Part shown: positions 39,777 through 52,194 of the stretch, piece by piece
Position numbering within the stretch: the first letter of the stretch is position 1
How the letters are laid out: each line of letters starts with the position of its first letter
NCBI GenBank assembly: GCA_964036275.1
Contig: OZ038433.1
Coordinates: 36,241,336 to 36,305,335, forward strand
DNA from: Litoditis marina
Lineage: Eukaryota; Nematoda; Chromadorea; Rhabditida; Rhabditidae
Length of the DNA stretch: 64,000 bases
Reading direction: 5' to 3'
Position numbers and translations under genes: made by a program
The notes under the pieces: model-generated
Databases searched by the model: none
Told to the model about the DNA's origin: nothing
The model's input: only the letters and a program-made list of their open reading frames with translations

Positions 39777-42383
39777 ATGTTCGATCGACTGGGAATATTT
39801 TCGATCGCAGCCGTATTGGTGGCCCTCGTTCTCAATGTCTTCCTTCTTCCTGTCATCGCATTCAAATCAGGAGACAACATCGGATCCTAGAAGATTTTTC
39901 TCTTCATGAACACACTCAAAGTTGCCTTCTACTCGGCTGGACACGTCATTCTAGTGCCGGTTTGTTTCGTAATGTGCTAAAAAGTAACTTCTGTAGAAGT
40001 AACATAACCGGCTAATGTTGAAATCTCGAGAGACCCTTCTTACGTAGTTTTCAAACATCAGAGAGCAGTTCAAGTATTATCTGCATACCACTTCGGTTAA
40101 ATGGGCTCAATGACCAACTAGAGATGATGTTTCTCTCCTATTTTGTAGAAATTCGACCTGTGTTTTTAGGCAATCTTTGTTCACGACAGAGCCTGGATGT
40201 TCTACTCCACCAACAGTTACGTGCCGGTGATGTTCAGTACAGAGGTGGATTTCTTCTTCTCTCTGGGCTACGTTTTCATCGTTGAGGCTCTCTGGGTCAG
40301 CTTCCTATTTATTGTCTGTTCAATATGAGAAGGTACGGCAACATCATCCTAACACAACCATTCCCTCAGCAAATATTAAAGACCAGAGACCATTATCATC
40401 ATTAAATCATATTTGACCTCCCCATCCTAACTTTTGCACAAAAAGGATGCAGTTATAGTTTTTTTTATAAAATAGTGTCATCCCATGTTTCATCATTCAA
40501 ATATGTATTGAACTATCATCAAGTTTTTGAAAACGACAAAATTATTTCTGATAAACTTCAAAGTTCTCTGGTTACCGCTGAATATATTTTTCACTAAGCA
40601 CAATTGTTTGTACAGTTTTCGAACACGTCGAAATGTTTTTTTCTTTCCGTCGCGGCGACACTGCGGGTTGGTTTGCGACCAAAACACGAGTGGCGTGCAT
40701 TGTTGGTGTGTGCGGCATCATTGCGCTGTACCAAATCGGAATACAGATCTACTGTTTTATGCCAGCTGAATACTTCTCTGACTCCATCGCGGCTGCATTC
40801 AGTGAACAATATGCCAATGGCATTCATGATATTGGATACTTCGGCGGACATGTTTATGTGGGTTTTCCATCACCAACTACAAACTTGTGTCATGATGTCT
40901 TCTCTCTGCTTCTAGATAAAACATACTTAAAACTTTATCCTTGTCCTATTGTCAAAATCGGCATATTGTTAAATTCTTCGTGATAGTATTTGAACCGAAC
41001 ACAAGGTGGTAAGATATTTGATTGGGTGTGACGACGTTTCTCTTCTTCACGGCCTGGAAAAGGCATCAATCAAAAATTACCACTAACTCAATTAGTATAA
41101 AAAACGGATGTAAAGAAAGCCAAGATTAGTTTTGGATGAAACGTGTGTAAGAAATATGGAAGAAGTCCAATAAAAATTATTTGAGGAAAAGGGTGATCTC
41201 GCTTTTGTTGAAAAAAAAAACAGAGTGTAAGCTAGATCATTGTGAGTCGCAGTCAGAAGTTTTATTTTCGATAACAAAAAACTCGGTTTCCATTTTTTCT
41301 GAAACTTTAAACCGAGCGAGATTAGCCTGTTATGAGGTTCTATTGGAATTTTTAACGACGCCGTAGTTCAGAACGATTGGAGTAGTTATACCTTCGTTCA
41401 AATGAGAGCAATTTCTGTGCTCCAGGCAGGAATCGAACCTTCGATCGCCGTGCGTGAATAGAGCTTTTATCCAAGTCTCCATTCAGACATGTGAATAGGA
41501 GTGAAAACCAAGCTGTACCCGCCTGTCATGAGGTCTTCATTGGAAAACGTCTTTCTACTACACGTTAAACCCTTCCTTCATTTTTATTTTCACGAAACCG
41601 GTCTATCCATGATTTTTCGCGAGATCATTCTTGGCCCTCTCACACGTAATATTCAAATCTCAGACATACCTGAAAAATACGTATACCTCAACTTTTTTAT
41701 AGCTTTTCAACAATGTACGAATTTTCAGAATAAGTTAATTTTGAGCAAAACTATGCCGAGATTTTAGGAGGCGGACACTTTTGTCGCCGGCGCCGCCGCC
41801 GCCGCCTCCGAGCACGGAAGCCATTTTTGCGAGACGTTTGGCCCCCTCTAACTCCTCTCAACTAATTTTACTTGGAACGTGAACTTAGTGTTTTGTAGAC
41901 GTGTTGCCCTCCTGTGATTCATGTAAATATCTAGGAAAATGGTCGGCGTACTTTGAAGAAAATGGTAATAAACTGTTTTGGAATGTCTGCAGACCTCTGA
42001 ACAAAAACTAATCTGCGCAGCGCTCCGCGCTGCGCCCGATACCGTCGCGCCGAAAAGTCGGGCTCGGTTCGAATAATGAAAACATTCAAAAAAGCTACAA
42101 TTTAGTATGCATCATCGATGAGCAATAATAACGTTGTTCAAACAAAGAGGTAACGCAATTTTCAACATTTGTATTGGAAATGATGTAGATATCCTTTCTT
42201 TCAGAACCCGGACGGAAGTATAAACTTCGGCATGGCCAATATGATTGCGTCTTACTCGATTTTCATTGCACTCGGTATCTACGTTCTCTATTGTTCAATG
42301 AAGATCATGAAGGTGTTTCGCAGTTCGGTTCACTTGACGACCGAAGTCTCAAGTTAGCAAACATCTGGCTACTTCTCATTCAG
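39777..42383 (+). pseudogene. SR-like multipass membrane gene C, copy 1, decayed
   Basis: Candidate exons 39777-39959, 40170-40332, 40616-40851 and 42205-42383. They keep one phase but carry TAG after SGDNIGS (exon 1), TGA after FIVCSI (exon 2, possibly CGA to TGA) and a one-base shift in exon 4 after RSSV, past which SLDDRSLKLANIWLLLIQ resumes. Helices are visible at GIFSIAAVLVALVLNVFLL, FFFSLGYVFIVEALWVSFL, VACIVGVCGIIALYQIGI and MIASYSIFIALGIYVLYC. The ATG follows a GTTCCAG acceptor that could be a trans-splice site. The segment before helix 6 (LDDRSLKLANIW) is as in nematode SR receptors, but the subfamily is not recognised. The exons for helices 6-7 are not found. Confidence 0.65.
41422..41488 (-). 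ncRNA. tRNA-derived SINE-like block, left arm (minus strand)
   Basis: Minus strand: A-box-like TGGAGACTTGG (41,481-41,471) and a consensus B box GGTTCGATTCC (41,439-41,429), with starts 42 nt apart. The acceptor ends do not pair, so it is not a functional tRNA. Duplicated at 48,105-48,171. Confidence 0.55.
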
Positions 42384-43945
42384 GTAAACAACAACACAAT
42401 ATCAGCCGGAGTCATGTAGATCAATTTTTACTTCTTAAGATTACAAAGCGTGCTCAATTTTTAAAAATAGTTCGGACACAGGAAAAGCACGACAGTGATG
42501 AAGAAAGCTACTCGAAAGTTTTTTCCAAAACTCAAAAACTCATAATATCGAAAACACAACCGTTTGAACTCGATTCACGACTCGATGCGTAAACTCGTTC
42601 ATACTCATTCGCGTATTTTCAGCTGTAAATTTGGCCGAATGAGGGAATTCATGTAAATATAACCTTTTTCATTGTAAATAAAAAGGAATTCCAGGCCGTG
42701 TTTCCTTTTTTTCACCCTGACTCCGCCCCTGATCCCGGATTGAAATCGTATTTTAGGAAGCAAAAAATGAACGCATCCAAAACAAGTTGGTTGCTCGATG
42801 TACATGTTTTCAGTCAATTCCTAATTGTTGTCCCCTAGAGGATTGTATACGTAACAACCTTCGCTATTCGAAGTAGATATGACGGAAAGCGAGTGTGAAG
42901 AAAATAATTTCAAAAAAAAAAGTTTCTCAAAATGTTGGCACGTTCTGTAAGCGGTTGGTCGCTCTTGTTACAGTATGTGAACATAAAGATTCTCAAGGAG
43001 CGCGCAATTTCTCTGAAATATATTTCAATGAGGATCCATTCGAAGATTCATTGGCACGTTGCCAAGGTCTCAGTGGAAATGAAAAAAACTAGAGCTGCAC
43101 TTCATTCGCATTTTTAAAAACGGGAAGCAAATTGCTTAGTAATGGAATGTCTCAAACGCCGTTCCTCCCTCTATCATACATAGTGAGTCATTTACTCCGA
43201 AAGTGTAGAAAACAGATGATAGAACTAGAACAAACGAATCATAAATATTTCCGCTGATTGATAATCACATCGTAGGTTAGCGTGAGTAATAAAGTTAGAC
43301 GCTGTTGTTAGACGCTGAACTTTCAAAAGTTCAGTACCTTGGTTTCGAGTAATATGTGGGAGCGACAGTGTCTCTATAGACTATCATTCAACAATTAGTA
43401 TCGTGCGCAGCGCGGAGCGCTGCGCAGATTAGTTTTTGTTCAAAGGTCTGCAGACATTACAAAACAGATTATTACAATTTTCTTCAAAGTACGTGGGCCA
43501 TTTTCTTAGATTTTTGCATGAATCACTGAAGGGCAACACGTCTACAAGATACTAAGTTCACGTTCCGAGTAGAATTTATTGAGAGGAGTTAGAGGGCCCA
43601 ACGTCTCGCAAAAATGGCTTCCGTGCGGGGCGGCGGCGGCGGCGGCGGCGACAAAAGTGTCCGCCTCCTCAAATCTCGGCATAGTTTCGCACAAAATTAA
43701 CTTATTCAAAAAATACTTACATTATTGAAAAGCTCTAAAAAAGTTGAGGTATACGTATTTTCCAGGTATGTCTGAAATTTGAATATTACGTGTGAGAGAG
43801 CCGAAAATGGTCTCGCAAAAAATCATGGATAGACCGGTTTCGTGAAAATAAAAATGAAAGAGAATTTAACGTGTAGTAGGAAGACGTTCTCCAATGAAGA
43901 ACTCATGACAGGCGGGTACAGCTTGGTTTTCACTCCTATTCACAT

Positions 43946-44016
43946 GTCTGATTGGCGGATTGGATAAACGCTCTATTCACGCACGGCGAACGAAGGTTCG
44001 ATTCCTGCCTAGAGTC
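43946..44016 (+). ncRNA. tRNA-derived SINE-like block, right arm (plus strand)
   Basis: A box TGGCGGATTGG (43,953-43,963) and B box GGTTCGATTCC (43,995-44,005) are spaced as in a tRNA. The first seven bases GTCTGAT do not pair with the 3' side. It is the inverted partner of 41,422-41,488 and is repeated at 50,629-50,699. It could drive polymerase III transcription through the arm. Confidence 0.55.
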
Positions 44017-44965
44017 TAGAGTGGAAAATTTGCTATCACTTGAACGAGGTTACAACTACACCAAACGTTCTGCACTACGGCACGGTTTAAAACTCCAATA
44101 GAAAAACATAACATTCCTTGTTTAGCTTATTGTTCAAAAATATTATTTTTCATCAAAAATGACCGTTACTTCGTAACCATAGAAAAAGAGTTCAATTAGT
44201 ATAAAAAAACGAGTGTAAAGAAAGTAAAGATTAGTTTTGGATAAATATGTACAAGAAATATAAAAGAAGTCCAATAAAAATATTTTGAGGATTTTGAGGA
44301 TCTCGCTTCTCTTGAAAACAACGGAGTATAAGCTAGATTATTTGAGTCGCAGTCAGAAGTTTTCATCCGACAACCAAAAACTAGGTATCCTTTTTTTGAA
44401 ATTCTAAACCGAGCGAGATTAGAGTTTTCCTCAAAATATTTTTATTGGACTTCTTTTATATTTCTTGTACATATTTATCCAAAACTAATCTTTACTTTCT
44501 TTACACTCGTTTTTTTATACTAATACCTCTAACGTTCCGCAAAACAATCGGCAGAATGAAAGTTCTAGTTTGAAAACTGTCTTGCCTGCCTATCGTCTTT
44601 TCCAGATCTAAAAGCTTTGTACTTTGTAAACTTGCCCAATACGAGAGTCCTTTGAACAATCACACCACTTTTTTGATTCATACAAATCTCTAAATCGGTT
44701 CGTTGTTCACCCTGTAAGATACATGAGAATCTGCAACTTTTTATTCATTAGAGAAAAAATAATGAGTCGTCAGGAAACAACTATTGACATAGATAATCAA
44801 ATAATTACGTTTTGGTTATCTCACAGTTATTCTCTGTTAGTATGGTATAGGGATTGTTCATAAATATTGTTGTTTCTGGTTCAAAACCACAGTCACCGTT
44901 GTTCTTACGCAGTGACATTTGTATTAGATCATAAATTATTATAGACTTCATTTAATTTCATAGAA

Positions 44966-45125
44966 ATGGGACTTGGCCAGTACTCTACGTGGAATTCCTG
45001 GATAAACGGACCATTGGCTGTGGTTGCTAATGTCCGTTCCCAACGTTGGATTGTACCGAAGAATGATGATCTTCTCCGCCCTCATGGACATCGTGTTCAG
45101 CTCTGTGTTTATAGTCACCAGCCCG
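44966..45125 (+). pseudogene. Isolated exon 1 of gene B (duplicate)
   Basis: ATGGGACTTGGCCAGTACTC opens an exon homologous to exon 1 of gene A (both contain YSTWNSW). It ends at a GTAAGT donor. Because of the tandem duplication it is followed by a second gene C rather than by exon 2, so it has lost its gene. It has the same 29-bp net deletion as the copy at 51,649. Confidence 0.8.
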
Positions 45126-45236
45126 GTAAGTTCGTGACACCACTCAAAGCGTGTATTTTCCGGAGCGAACAGAATGCGATCACGCCACATGTGAGGGTAA
45201 TTTAAGCTTGCGTGTGCTAATCCAGTAGGGTTGTTA

Positions 45237-45511
45237 GAATTGGGATTGGAATTGGAATTGGAATTGAAAGAATTGAGATAATCATCCAAAAGAATTGCAA
45301 TTCCAATTCTTTTGGTCTGTCGAAAAGAATTGGAATTGCAATTCCAATTCTTTTGTATGTCGAAAATGGTTGGAATTGCAATTCCAATTCTTTTGTATGT
45401 CGAAAAATTTCTGGAATTGCAATTCCAATCCTTTCGTATATCAGAACAACTGGAATTGGAATTGATTTGATTTCCTCTCAGAATTGATTCAGAATTGATT
45501 TACAATTCCAT
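45237..45511. repeat. TTGGAA hexanucleotide and palindromic CAATTCCAATTC array, copy 1
   Basis: A run of GGAATTGGAATTG is followed by four units of roughly 50 bp in which TTGGAATTGCAATTCCAA is palindromic and is followed by TCTTTTGTATGTCGAAAA. The array sits directly after the exon 1 donor. The minus-strand Asn-Ser frame across it is artefactual. Confidence 0.85.
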
Positions 45512-46459
45512 GCTGTTTTTCCTTGTTCATTACCAAATTACCATTTGAGCGGAATACGGAATGGTGTCCGCACAACAGAGAGAGGTCTCCTGGCCGCCCA
45601 GCAGTCCGCTGGCATTATGACCTGGTTGAAGCCACCCGAAGCCACAACTAAGAAACCCAAAGAGGCAAAGAGGTCGTTGCCGCTCACCGAGTATTCGTGG
45701 CCACGAATATCTCAGAGCGTGCAGAGATAAGCAGATTTGGAGATCGGTGAAGGACCACCACTGTGTAACATTGTGATGTGACTAATAAAACGAAAACTTG
45801 AACTGAAACTTGAACTTCATACAGTGAAGCTGACCGAATTGAGATCGTTCAGGAAATATCCCCAGTACGGTGACTCAACCATAGTTTTCACGTTGTACTC
45901 TTTCACGTCTGACTGTTTGTGACACGCAGAGTGAACCTATGCGAATGAACTTTATATTATGATTATTATTATTATAGAGATTTTCTTGAGACGTTTATCA
46001 GTTATCTGCAAGATTCTGTGTTTTGCAGAAAGACATCTTAGACATGTTAGTTGATCAGAACTCAATAGCTCCGAACATCAAACCCCAACTGTATAACAAA
46101 ACCAGATTACGGTGACGTGACGCGGATTTCACAGCCGAGACGGCGCCATTTTCAAAAAAGATGTGTTCACCTTCTGATTTACTGTGGACTATGCATCCAT
46201 TAAGAGTACTTATTAGTTTTAAATGCACTGTGTCGGTTACACTAAATGGTAATACAATCGGTTATTTGGATTAAAATAGTACAGAGAATATAAAAGCCGT
46301 ATTGAGTTGAAAACGCACACTTCTCACCGCTTTTCCTTGGGCTCCTTAGGAGATATTTTCTTCTTGGGTATTAGTTTCGAAAACGCAGTAAGATTACTGA
46401 TTAGTTGCTCGTAAGTTAATTTATACCTTTATTAATTTTGTCGTTCCAGAATCGATCGA

Positions 46460-49066
46460 ATGTTCGATCGACTGGGAATATTTTCGATCGCAGCCGTATT
46501 GGTGGCCCTCGTTCTCAATGTCTTCCTTCTTCCTGTCATCGCATTCAAATCAGGAGACAACATCGGATCCTAGAAGATTTTTCTCTTCATGAACACACTC
46601 AAAGTTGCCTTCTACTCGGCTGGACACGTCATTCTAGTGCCGGTTTGTTTCGTAATGTGCTAAAAAGTAACTTCTGTAGAAGTAACATAACCGGCTAATG
46701 TTGAAATCTCGAGAGACCCTTCTTACGTAGTTTTCAAACATCAGAGAGCAGTTCAAGTATTATCTGCATACCACTTCGGTTAAATGGGCTCAATGACCAA
46801 CTAGAGATGATGTTTCTCTCCTATTTTGTAGAAATTCGACCTGTGTTTTTAGGCAATCTTTGTTCACGACAGAGCCTGGATGTTCTACTCCACCAACAGT
46901 TACGTGCCGGTGATGTTCAGTACAGAGGTGGATTTCTTCTTCTCTCTGGGCTACGTTTTCATCGTTGAGGCTCTCTGGGTCAGCTTCCTATTTATTGTCT
47001 GTTCAATATGAGAAGGTACGGCAACATCATCCTAACACAACCATTCCCTCAGCAAATATTAAAGACCAGAGACCATTATCATCATTAAATCATATTTGAC
47101 CTCCCCATCCTAACTTTTGCACAAAAAGGATGCAGTTATAGTTTTTTTTATAAAATAGTGTCATCCCATGTTTCATCATTCAAATATGTATTGAACTATC
47201 ATCAAGTTTTTGAAAACGACAAAATTATTTCTGATAAACTTCAAAGTTCTCTGGTTACCGCTGAATATATTTTTCACTAAGCACAATTGTTTGTACAGTT
47301 TTCGAACACGTCGAAATGTTTTTTTCTTTCCGTCGCGGCGACACTGCGGGTTGGTTTGCGACCAAAACACGAGTGGCGTGCATTGTTGGTGTGTGCGGCA
47401 TCATTGCGCTGTACCAAATCGGAATACAGATCTACTGTTTTATGCCAGCTGAATACTTCTCTGACTCCATCGCGGCTGCATTCAGTGAACAATATGCCAA
47501 TGGCATTCATGATATTGGATACTTCGGCGGACATGTTTATGTGGGTTTTCCATCACCAACTACAAACTTGTGTCATGATGTCTTCTCTCTGCTTCTAGAT
47601 AAAACATACTTAAAACTTTATCCTTGTCCTATTGTCAAAATCGGCATATTGTTAAATTCTTCGTGATAGTATTTGAACCGAACACAAGGTGGTAAGATAT
47701 TTGATTGGGTGTGACGACGTTTCTCTTCTTCACGGCCTGGAAAAGGCATCAATCAAAAATTACCACTAACTCAATTAGTATAAAAAACGGATGTAAAGAA
47801 AGCCAAGATTAGTTTTGGATGAAACGTGTGTAAGAAATATGGAAGAAGTCCAATAAAAATTATTTGAGGAAAAGGGTGATCTCGCTTTTGTTGAAAAAAA
47901 AAACAGAGTGTAAGCTAGATCATTGTGAGTCGCAGTCAGAAGTTTTATTTTCGATAACAAAAAACTCGGTTTCCATTTTTTCTGAAACTTTAAACCGAGC
48001 GAGATTAGCCTGTTATGAGGTTCTATTGGAATTTTTAACGACGCCGTAGTTCAGAACGATTGGAGTAGTTATACCTTCGTTCAAATGAGAGCAATTTCTG
48101 TGCTCCAGGCAGGAATCGAACCTTCGATCGCCGTGCGTGAATAGAGCTTTTATCCAAGTCTCCATTCAGACATGTGAATAGGAGTGAAAACCAAGCTGTA
48201 CCCGCCTGTCATGAGGTCTTCATTGGAAAACGTCTTTCTACTACACGTTAAACCCTTCCTTCATTTTTATTTTCACGAAACCGGTCTATCCATGATTTTT
48301 CGCGAGATCATTCTTGGCCCTCTCACACGTAATATTCAAATCTCAGACATACCTGAAAAATACGTATACCTCAACTTTTTTATAGCTTTTCAACAATGTA
48401 CGAATTTTCAGAATAAGTTAATTTTGAGCAAAACTATGCCGAGATTTTAGGAGGCGGACACTTTTGTCGCCGGCGCCGCCGCCGCCGCCTCCGAGCACGG
48501 AAGCCATTTTTGCGAGACGTTTGGCCCCCTCTAACTCCTCTCAACTAATTTTACTTGGAACGTGAACTTAGTGTTTTGTAGACGTGTTGCCCTCCTGTGA
48601 TTCATGTAAATATCTAGGAAAATGGTCGGCGTACTTTGAAGAAAATGGTAATAAACTGTTTTGGAATGTCTGCAGACCTCTGAACAAAAACTAATCTGCG
48701 CAGCGCTCCGCGCTGCGCCCGATACCGTCGCGCCGAAAAGTCGGGCTCGGTTCGAATAATGAAAACATTCAAAAAAGCTACAATTTAGTATGCATCATCG
48801 ATGAGCAATAATAACGTTGTTCAAACAAAGAGGTAACGCAATTTTCAACATTTGTATTGGAAATGATGTAGATATCCTTTCTTTCAGAACCCGGACGGAA
48901 GTATAAACTTCGGCATGGCCAATATGATTGCGTCTTACTCGATTTTCATTGCACTCGGTATCTACGTTCTCTATTGTTCAATGAAGATCATGAAGGTGTT
49001 TCGCAGTTCGGTTCACTTGACGACCGAAGTCTCAAGTTAGCAAACATCTGGCTACTTCTCATTCAG
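46460..49066 (+). pseudogene. SR-like multipass membrane gene C, copy 2, decayed
   Basis: Exact duplicate of copy 1 at +6,683: exons 46460-46642, 46853-47015, 47299-47534 and 48888-49066. The same TAG, TGA and frameshift are present, so the damage preceded the duplication. If the stop codons were read through or spliced out, a truncated receptor without helices 6-7 would result; I consider that unlikely. Confidence 0.65.
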
Positions 49067-51207
49067 GTAAACAACAACACAATATCAGCCGGAGTCATGT
49101 AGATCAATTTTTACTTCTTAAGATTACAAAGCGTGCTCAATTTTTAAAAATAGTTCGGACACAGGAAAAGCACGACAGTGATGAAGAAAGCTACTCGAAA
49201 GTTTTTTCCAAAACTCAAAAACTCATAATATCGAAAACACAACCGTTTGAACTCGATTCACGACTCGATGCGTAAACTCGTTCATACTCATTCGCGTATT
49301 TTCAGCTGTAAATTTGGCCGAATGAGGGAATTCATGTAAATATAACCTTTTTCATTGTAAATAAAAAGGAATTCCAGGCCGTGTTTCCTTTTTTTCACCC
49401 TGACTCCGCCCCTGATCCCGGATTGAAATCGTATTTTAGGAAGCAAAAAATGAACGCATCCAAAACAAGTTGGTTGCTCGATGTACATGTTTTCAGTCAA
49501 TTCCTAATTGTTGTCCCCTAGAGGATTGTATACGTAACAACCTTCGCTATTCGAAGTAGATATGACGGAAAGCGAGTGTGAAGAAAATAATTTCAAAAAA
49601 AAAAGTTTCTCAAAATGTTGGCACGTTCTGTAAGCGGTTGGTCGCTCTTGTTACAGTATGTGAACATAAAGATTCTCAAGGAGCGCGCAATTTCTCTGAA
49701 ATATATTTCAATGAGGATCCATTCGAAGATTCATTGGCACGTTGCCAAGGTCTCAGTGGAAATGAAAAAAACTAGAGCTGCACTTCATTCGCATTTTTAA
49801 AAACGGGAAGCAAATTGCTTAGTAATGGAATGTCTCAAACGCCGTTCCTCCCTCTATCATACATAGTGAGTCATTTACTCCGAAAGTGTAGAAAACAGAT
49901 GATAGAACTAGAACAAACGAATCATAAATATTTCCGCTGATTGATAATCACATCGTAGGTTAGCGTGAGTAATAAAGTTAGACGCTGTTGTTAGACGCTG
50001 AACTTTCAAAAGTTCAGTACCTTGGTTTCGAGTAATATGTGGGAGCGACAGTGTCTCTATAGACTATCATTCAACAATTAGTATCGTGCGCAGCGCGGAG
50101 CGCTGCGCAGATTAGTTTTTGTTCAAAGGTCTGCAGACATTACAAAACAGATTATTACAATTTTCTTCAAAGTACGTGGGCCATTTTCTTAGATTTTTGC
50201 ATGAATCACTGAAGGGCAACACGTCTACAAGATACTAAGTTCACGTTCCGAGTAGAATTTATTGAGAGGAGTTAGAGGGCCCAACGTCTCGCAAAAATGG
50301 CTTCCGTGCGGGGCGGCGGCGGCGGCGGCGGCGACAAAAGTGTCCGCCTCCTCAAATCTCGGCATAGTTTCGCACAAAATTAACTTATTCAAAAAATACT
50401 TACATTATTGAAAAGCTCTAAAAAAGTTGAGGTATACGTATTTTCCAGGTATGTCTGAAATTTGAATATTACGTGTGAGAGAGCCGAAAATGGTCTCGCA
50501 AAAAATCATGGATAGACCGGTTTCGTGAAAATAAAAATGAAAGAGAATTTAACGTGTAGTAGGAAGACGTTCTCCAATGAAGAACTCATGACAGGCGGGT
50601 ACAGCTTGGTTTTCACTCCTATTCACATGTCTGATTGGCGGATTGGATAAACGCTCTATTCACGCACGGCGAACGAAGGTTCGATTCCTGCCTAGAGTCT
50701 AGAGTGGAAAATTTGCTATCACTTGAACGAGGTTACAACTACACCAAACGTTCTGCACTACGGCACGGTTTAAAACTCCAATAGAAAAACATAACATTCC
50801 TTGTTTAGCTTATTGTTCAAAAATATTATTTTTCATCAAAAATGACCGTTACTTCGTAACCATAGAAAAAGAGTTCAATTAGTATAAAAAAACGAGTGTA
50901 AAGAAAGTAAAGATTAGTTTTGGATAAATATGTACAAGAAATATAAAAGAAGTCCAATAAAAATATTTTGAGGATTTTGAGGATCTCGCTTCTCTTGAAA
51001 ACAACGGAGTATAAGCTAGATTATTTGAGTCGCAGTCAGAAGTTTTCATCCGACAACCAAAAACTAGGTATCCTTTTTTTGAAATTCTAAACCGAGCGAG
51101 ATTAGAGTTTTCCTCAAAATATTTTTATTGGACTTCTTTTATATTTCTTGTACATATTTATCCAAAACTAATCTTTACTTTCTTTACACTCGTTTTTTTA
51201 TACTAAT
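47774..51207. mobile_element. Large inverted-repeat structure, copy 2
   Basis: Duplicate of 41,091-44,524 carried in the second 6,683-bp unit, with arms at about 48,008-48,743 and 50,078-50,808. No additional rearrangement is visible relative to copy 1. Confidence 0.65.
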
Positions 51208-51919
51208 ACCTCTAACGTTCCGCAAAACAATCGGCAGAATGAAAGTTCTAGTTTGAAAACTGTCTTGCCTGCCTATCGTCTTTTCCAGATCTAAAAGCTT
51301 TGTACTTTGTAAACTTGCCCAATACGAGAGTCCTTTGAACAATCACACCACTTTTTTGATTCATACAAATCTCTAAATCGGTTCGTTGTTCACCCTGTAA
51401 GATACATGAGAATCTGCAACTTTTTATTCATTAGAGAAAAAATAATGAGTCGTCAGGAAACAACTATTGACATAGATAATCAAATAATTACGTTTTGGTT
51501 ATCTCACAGTTATTCTCTGTTAGTATGGTATAGGGATTGTTCATAAATATTGTTGTTTCTGGTTCAAAACCACAGTCACCGTTGTTCTTACGCAGTGACA
51601 TTTGTATTAGATCATAAATTATTATAGACTTCATTTAATTTCATAGAAATGGGACTTGGCCAGTACTCTACGTGGAATTCCTGGATAAACGGACCATTGG
51701 CTGTGGTTGCTAATGTCCGTTCCCAACGTTGGATTGTACCGAAGAATGATGATCTTCTCCGCCCTCATGGACATCGTGTTCAGCTCTGTGTTTATAGTCA
51801 CCAGCCCGGTAAGTTCGTGACACCACTCAAAGCGTGTATTTTCCGGAGCGAACAGAATGCAATCACGCCACATGTGAGGGTAATTTAAGCTTGCGTGTGC
51901 TAATCCAGTAGGGTTGTTA

Positions 51920-52194
51920 GAATTGGGATTGGAATTGGAATTGGAATTGAAAGAATTGAGATAATCATCCAAAAGAATTGCAATTCCAATTCTTTTGGTC
52001 TGTCGAAAAGAATTGGAATTGCAATTCCAATTCTTTTGTATGTCGAAAATGGTTGGAATTGCAATTCCAATTCTTTTGTATGTCGAAAAATTTCTGGAAT
52101 TGCAATTCCAATCCTTTCGTATATCAGAACAACTGGAATTGGAATTGATTTGATTTCCTCTCAGAATTGATTCAGAATTGATTTACAATTCCAT
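51920..52194. repeat. TTGGAA array, copy 2
   Basis: Duplicate of 45,237-45,511 in the second unit, here located in intron 1 of gene B. Related arrays continue at 52,321-52,526 and 54,474-54,552. Confidence 0.85.

Larger units (their letters stand above)
41091..44524. mobile_element. Large inverted-repeat structure around exon 4 of gene C, copy 1
   Basis: Two arms of about 735 bp in opposite orientation (about 41,325-42,060 and 43,395-44,125) flank 1.3 kb that includes gene C exon 4. Arms share GTACCCGCCTGTCATGA, a tRNA-like block, a (GCC)n run, and a GCGCAGCGC palindrome at the inner ends. Outside them an AT-rich block beginning TTAGTATAAAAAA occurs at 41,091, again in the same direction at 44,195, and inverted at 44,420-44,524, giving outer inverted ends. 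It looks like two insertions of one element in opposite orientation, or a foldback transposon that enclosed host DNA. Confidence 0.65.
38861..45543. repeat. 6,683-bp tandem duplication, copy 1
   Basis: From 38,861 to 45,545 the sequence matches 45,544-52,228 at an offset of exactly 6,683. Position 38,860 (t) differs from 45,543 (a), and 45,546 (t) differs from 52,229 (g), which fixes the borders with a 2-bp TT overlap. The only difference I noticed inside is 45,179 g against 51,862 a. The unit carries a LINE end, gene C, inverted arms, exon 1 of gene B and a TTGGAA array. Confidence 0.95.

Noticed and set aside
41422..44016. Functional tRNA genes
   Set aside because: A and B boxes are present, but acceptor stems do not pair and no sensible anticodon loop is formed, so they are tRNA-derived repeats only.
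44948..45289. 113-codon minus-strand frame with Asn-Ser repeats (and its duplicate at 51,631)
   Set aside because: It reads the TTGGAA array and the antisense of gene B exon 1.
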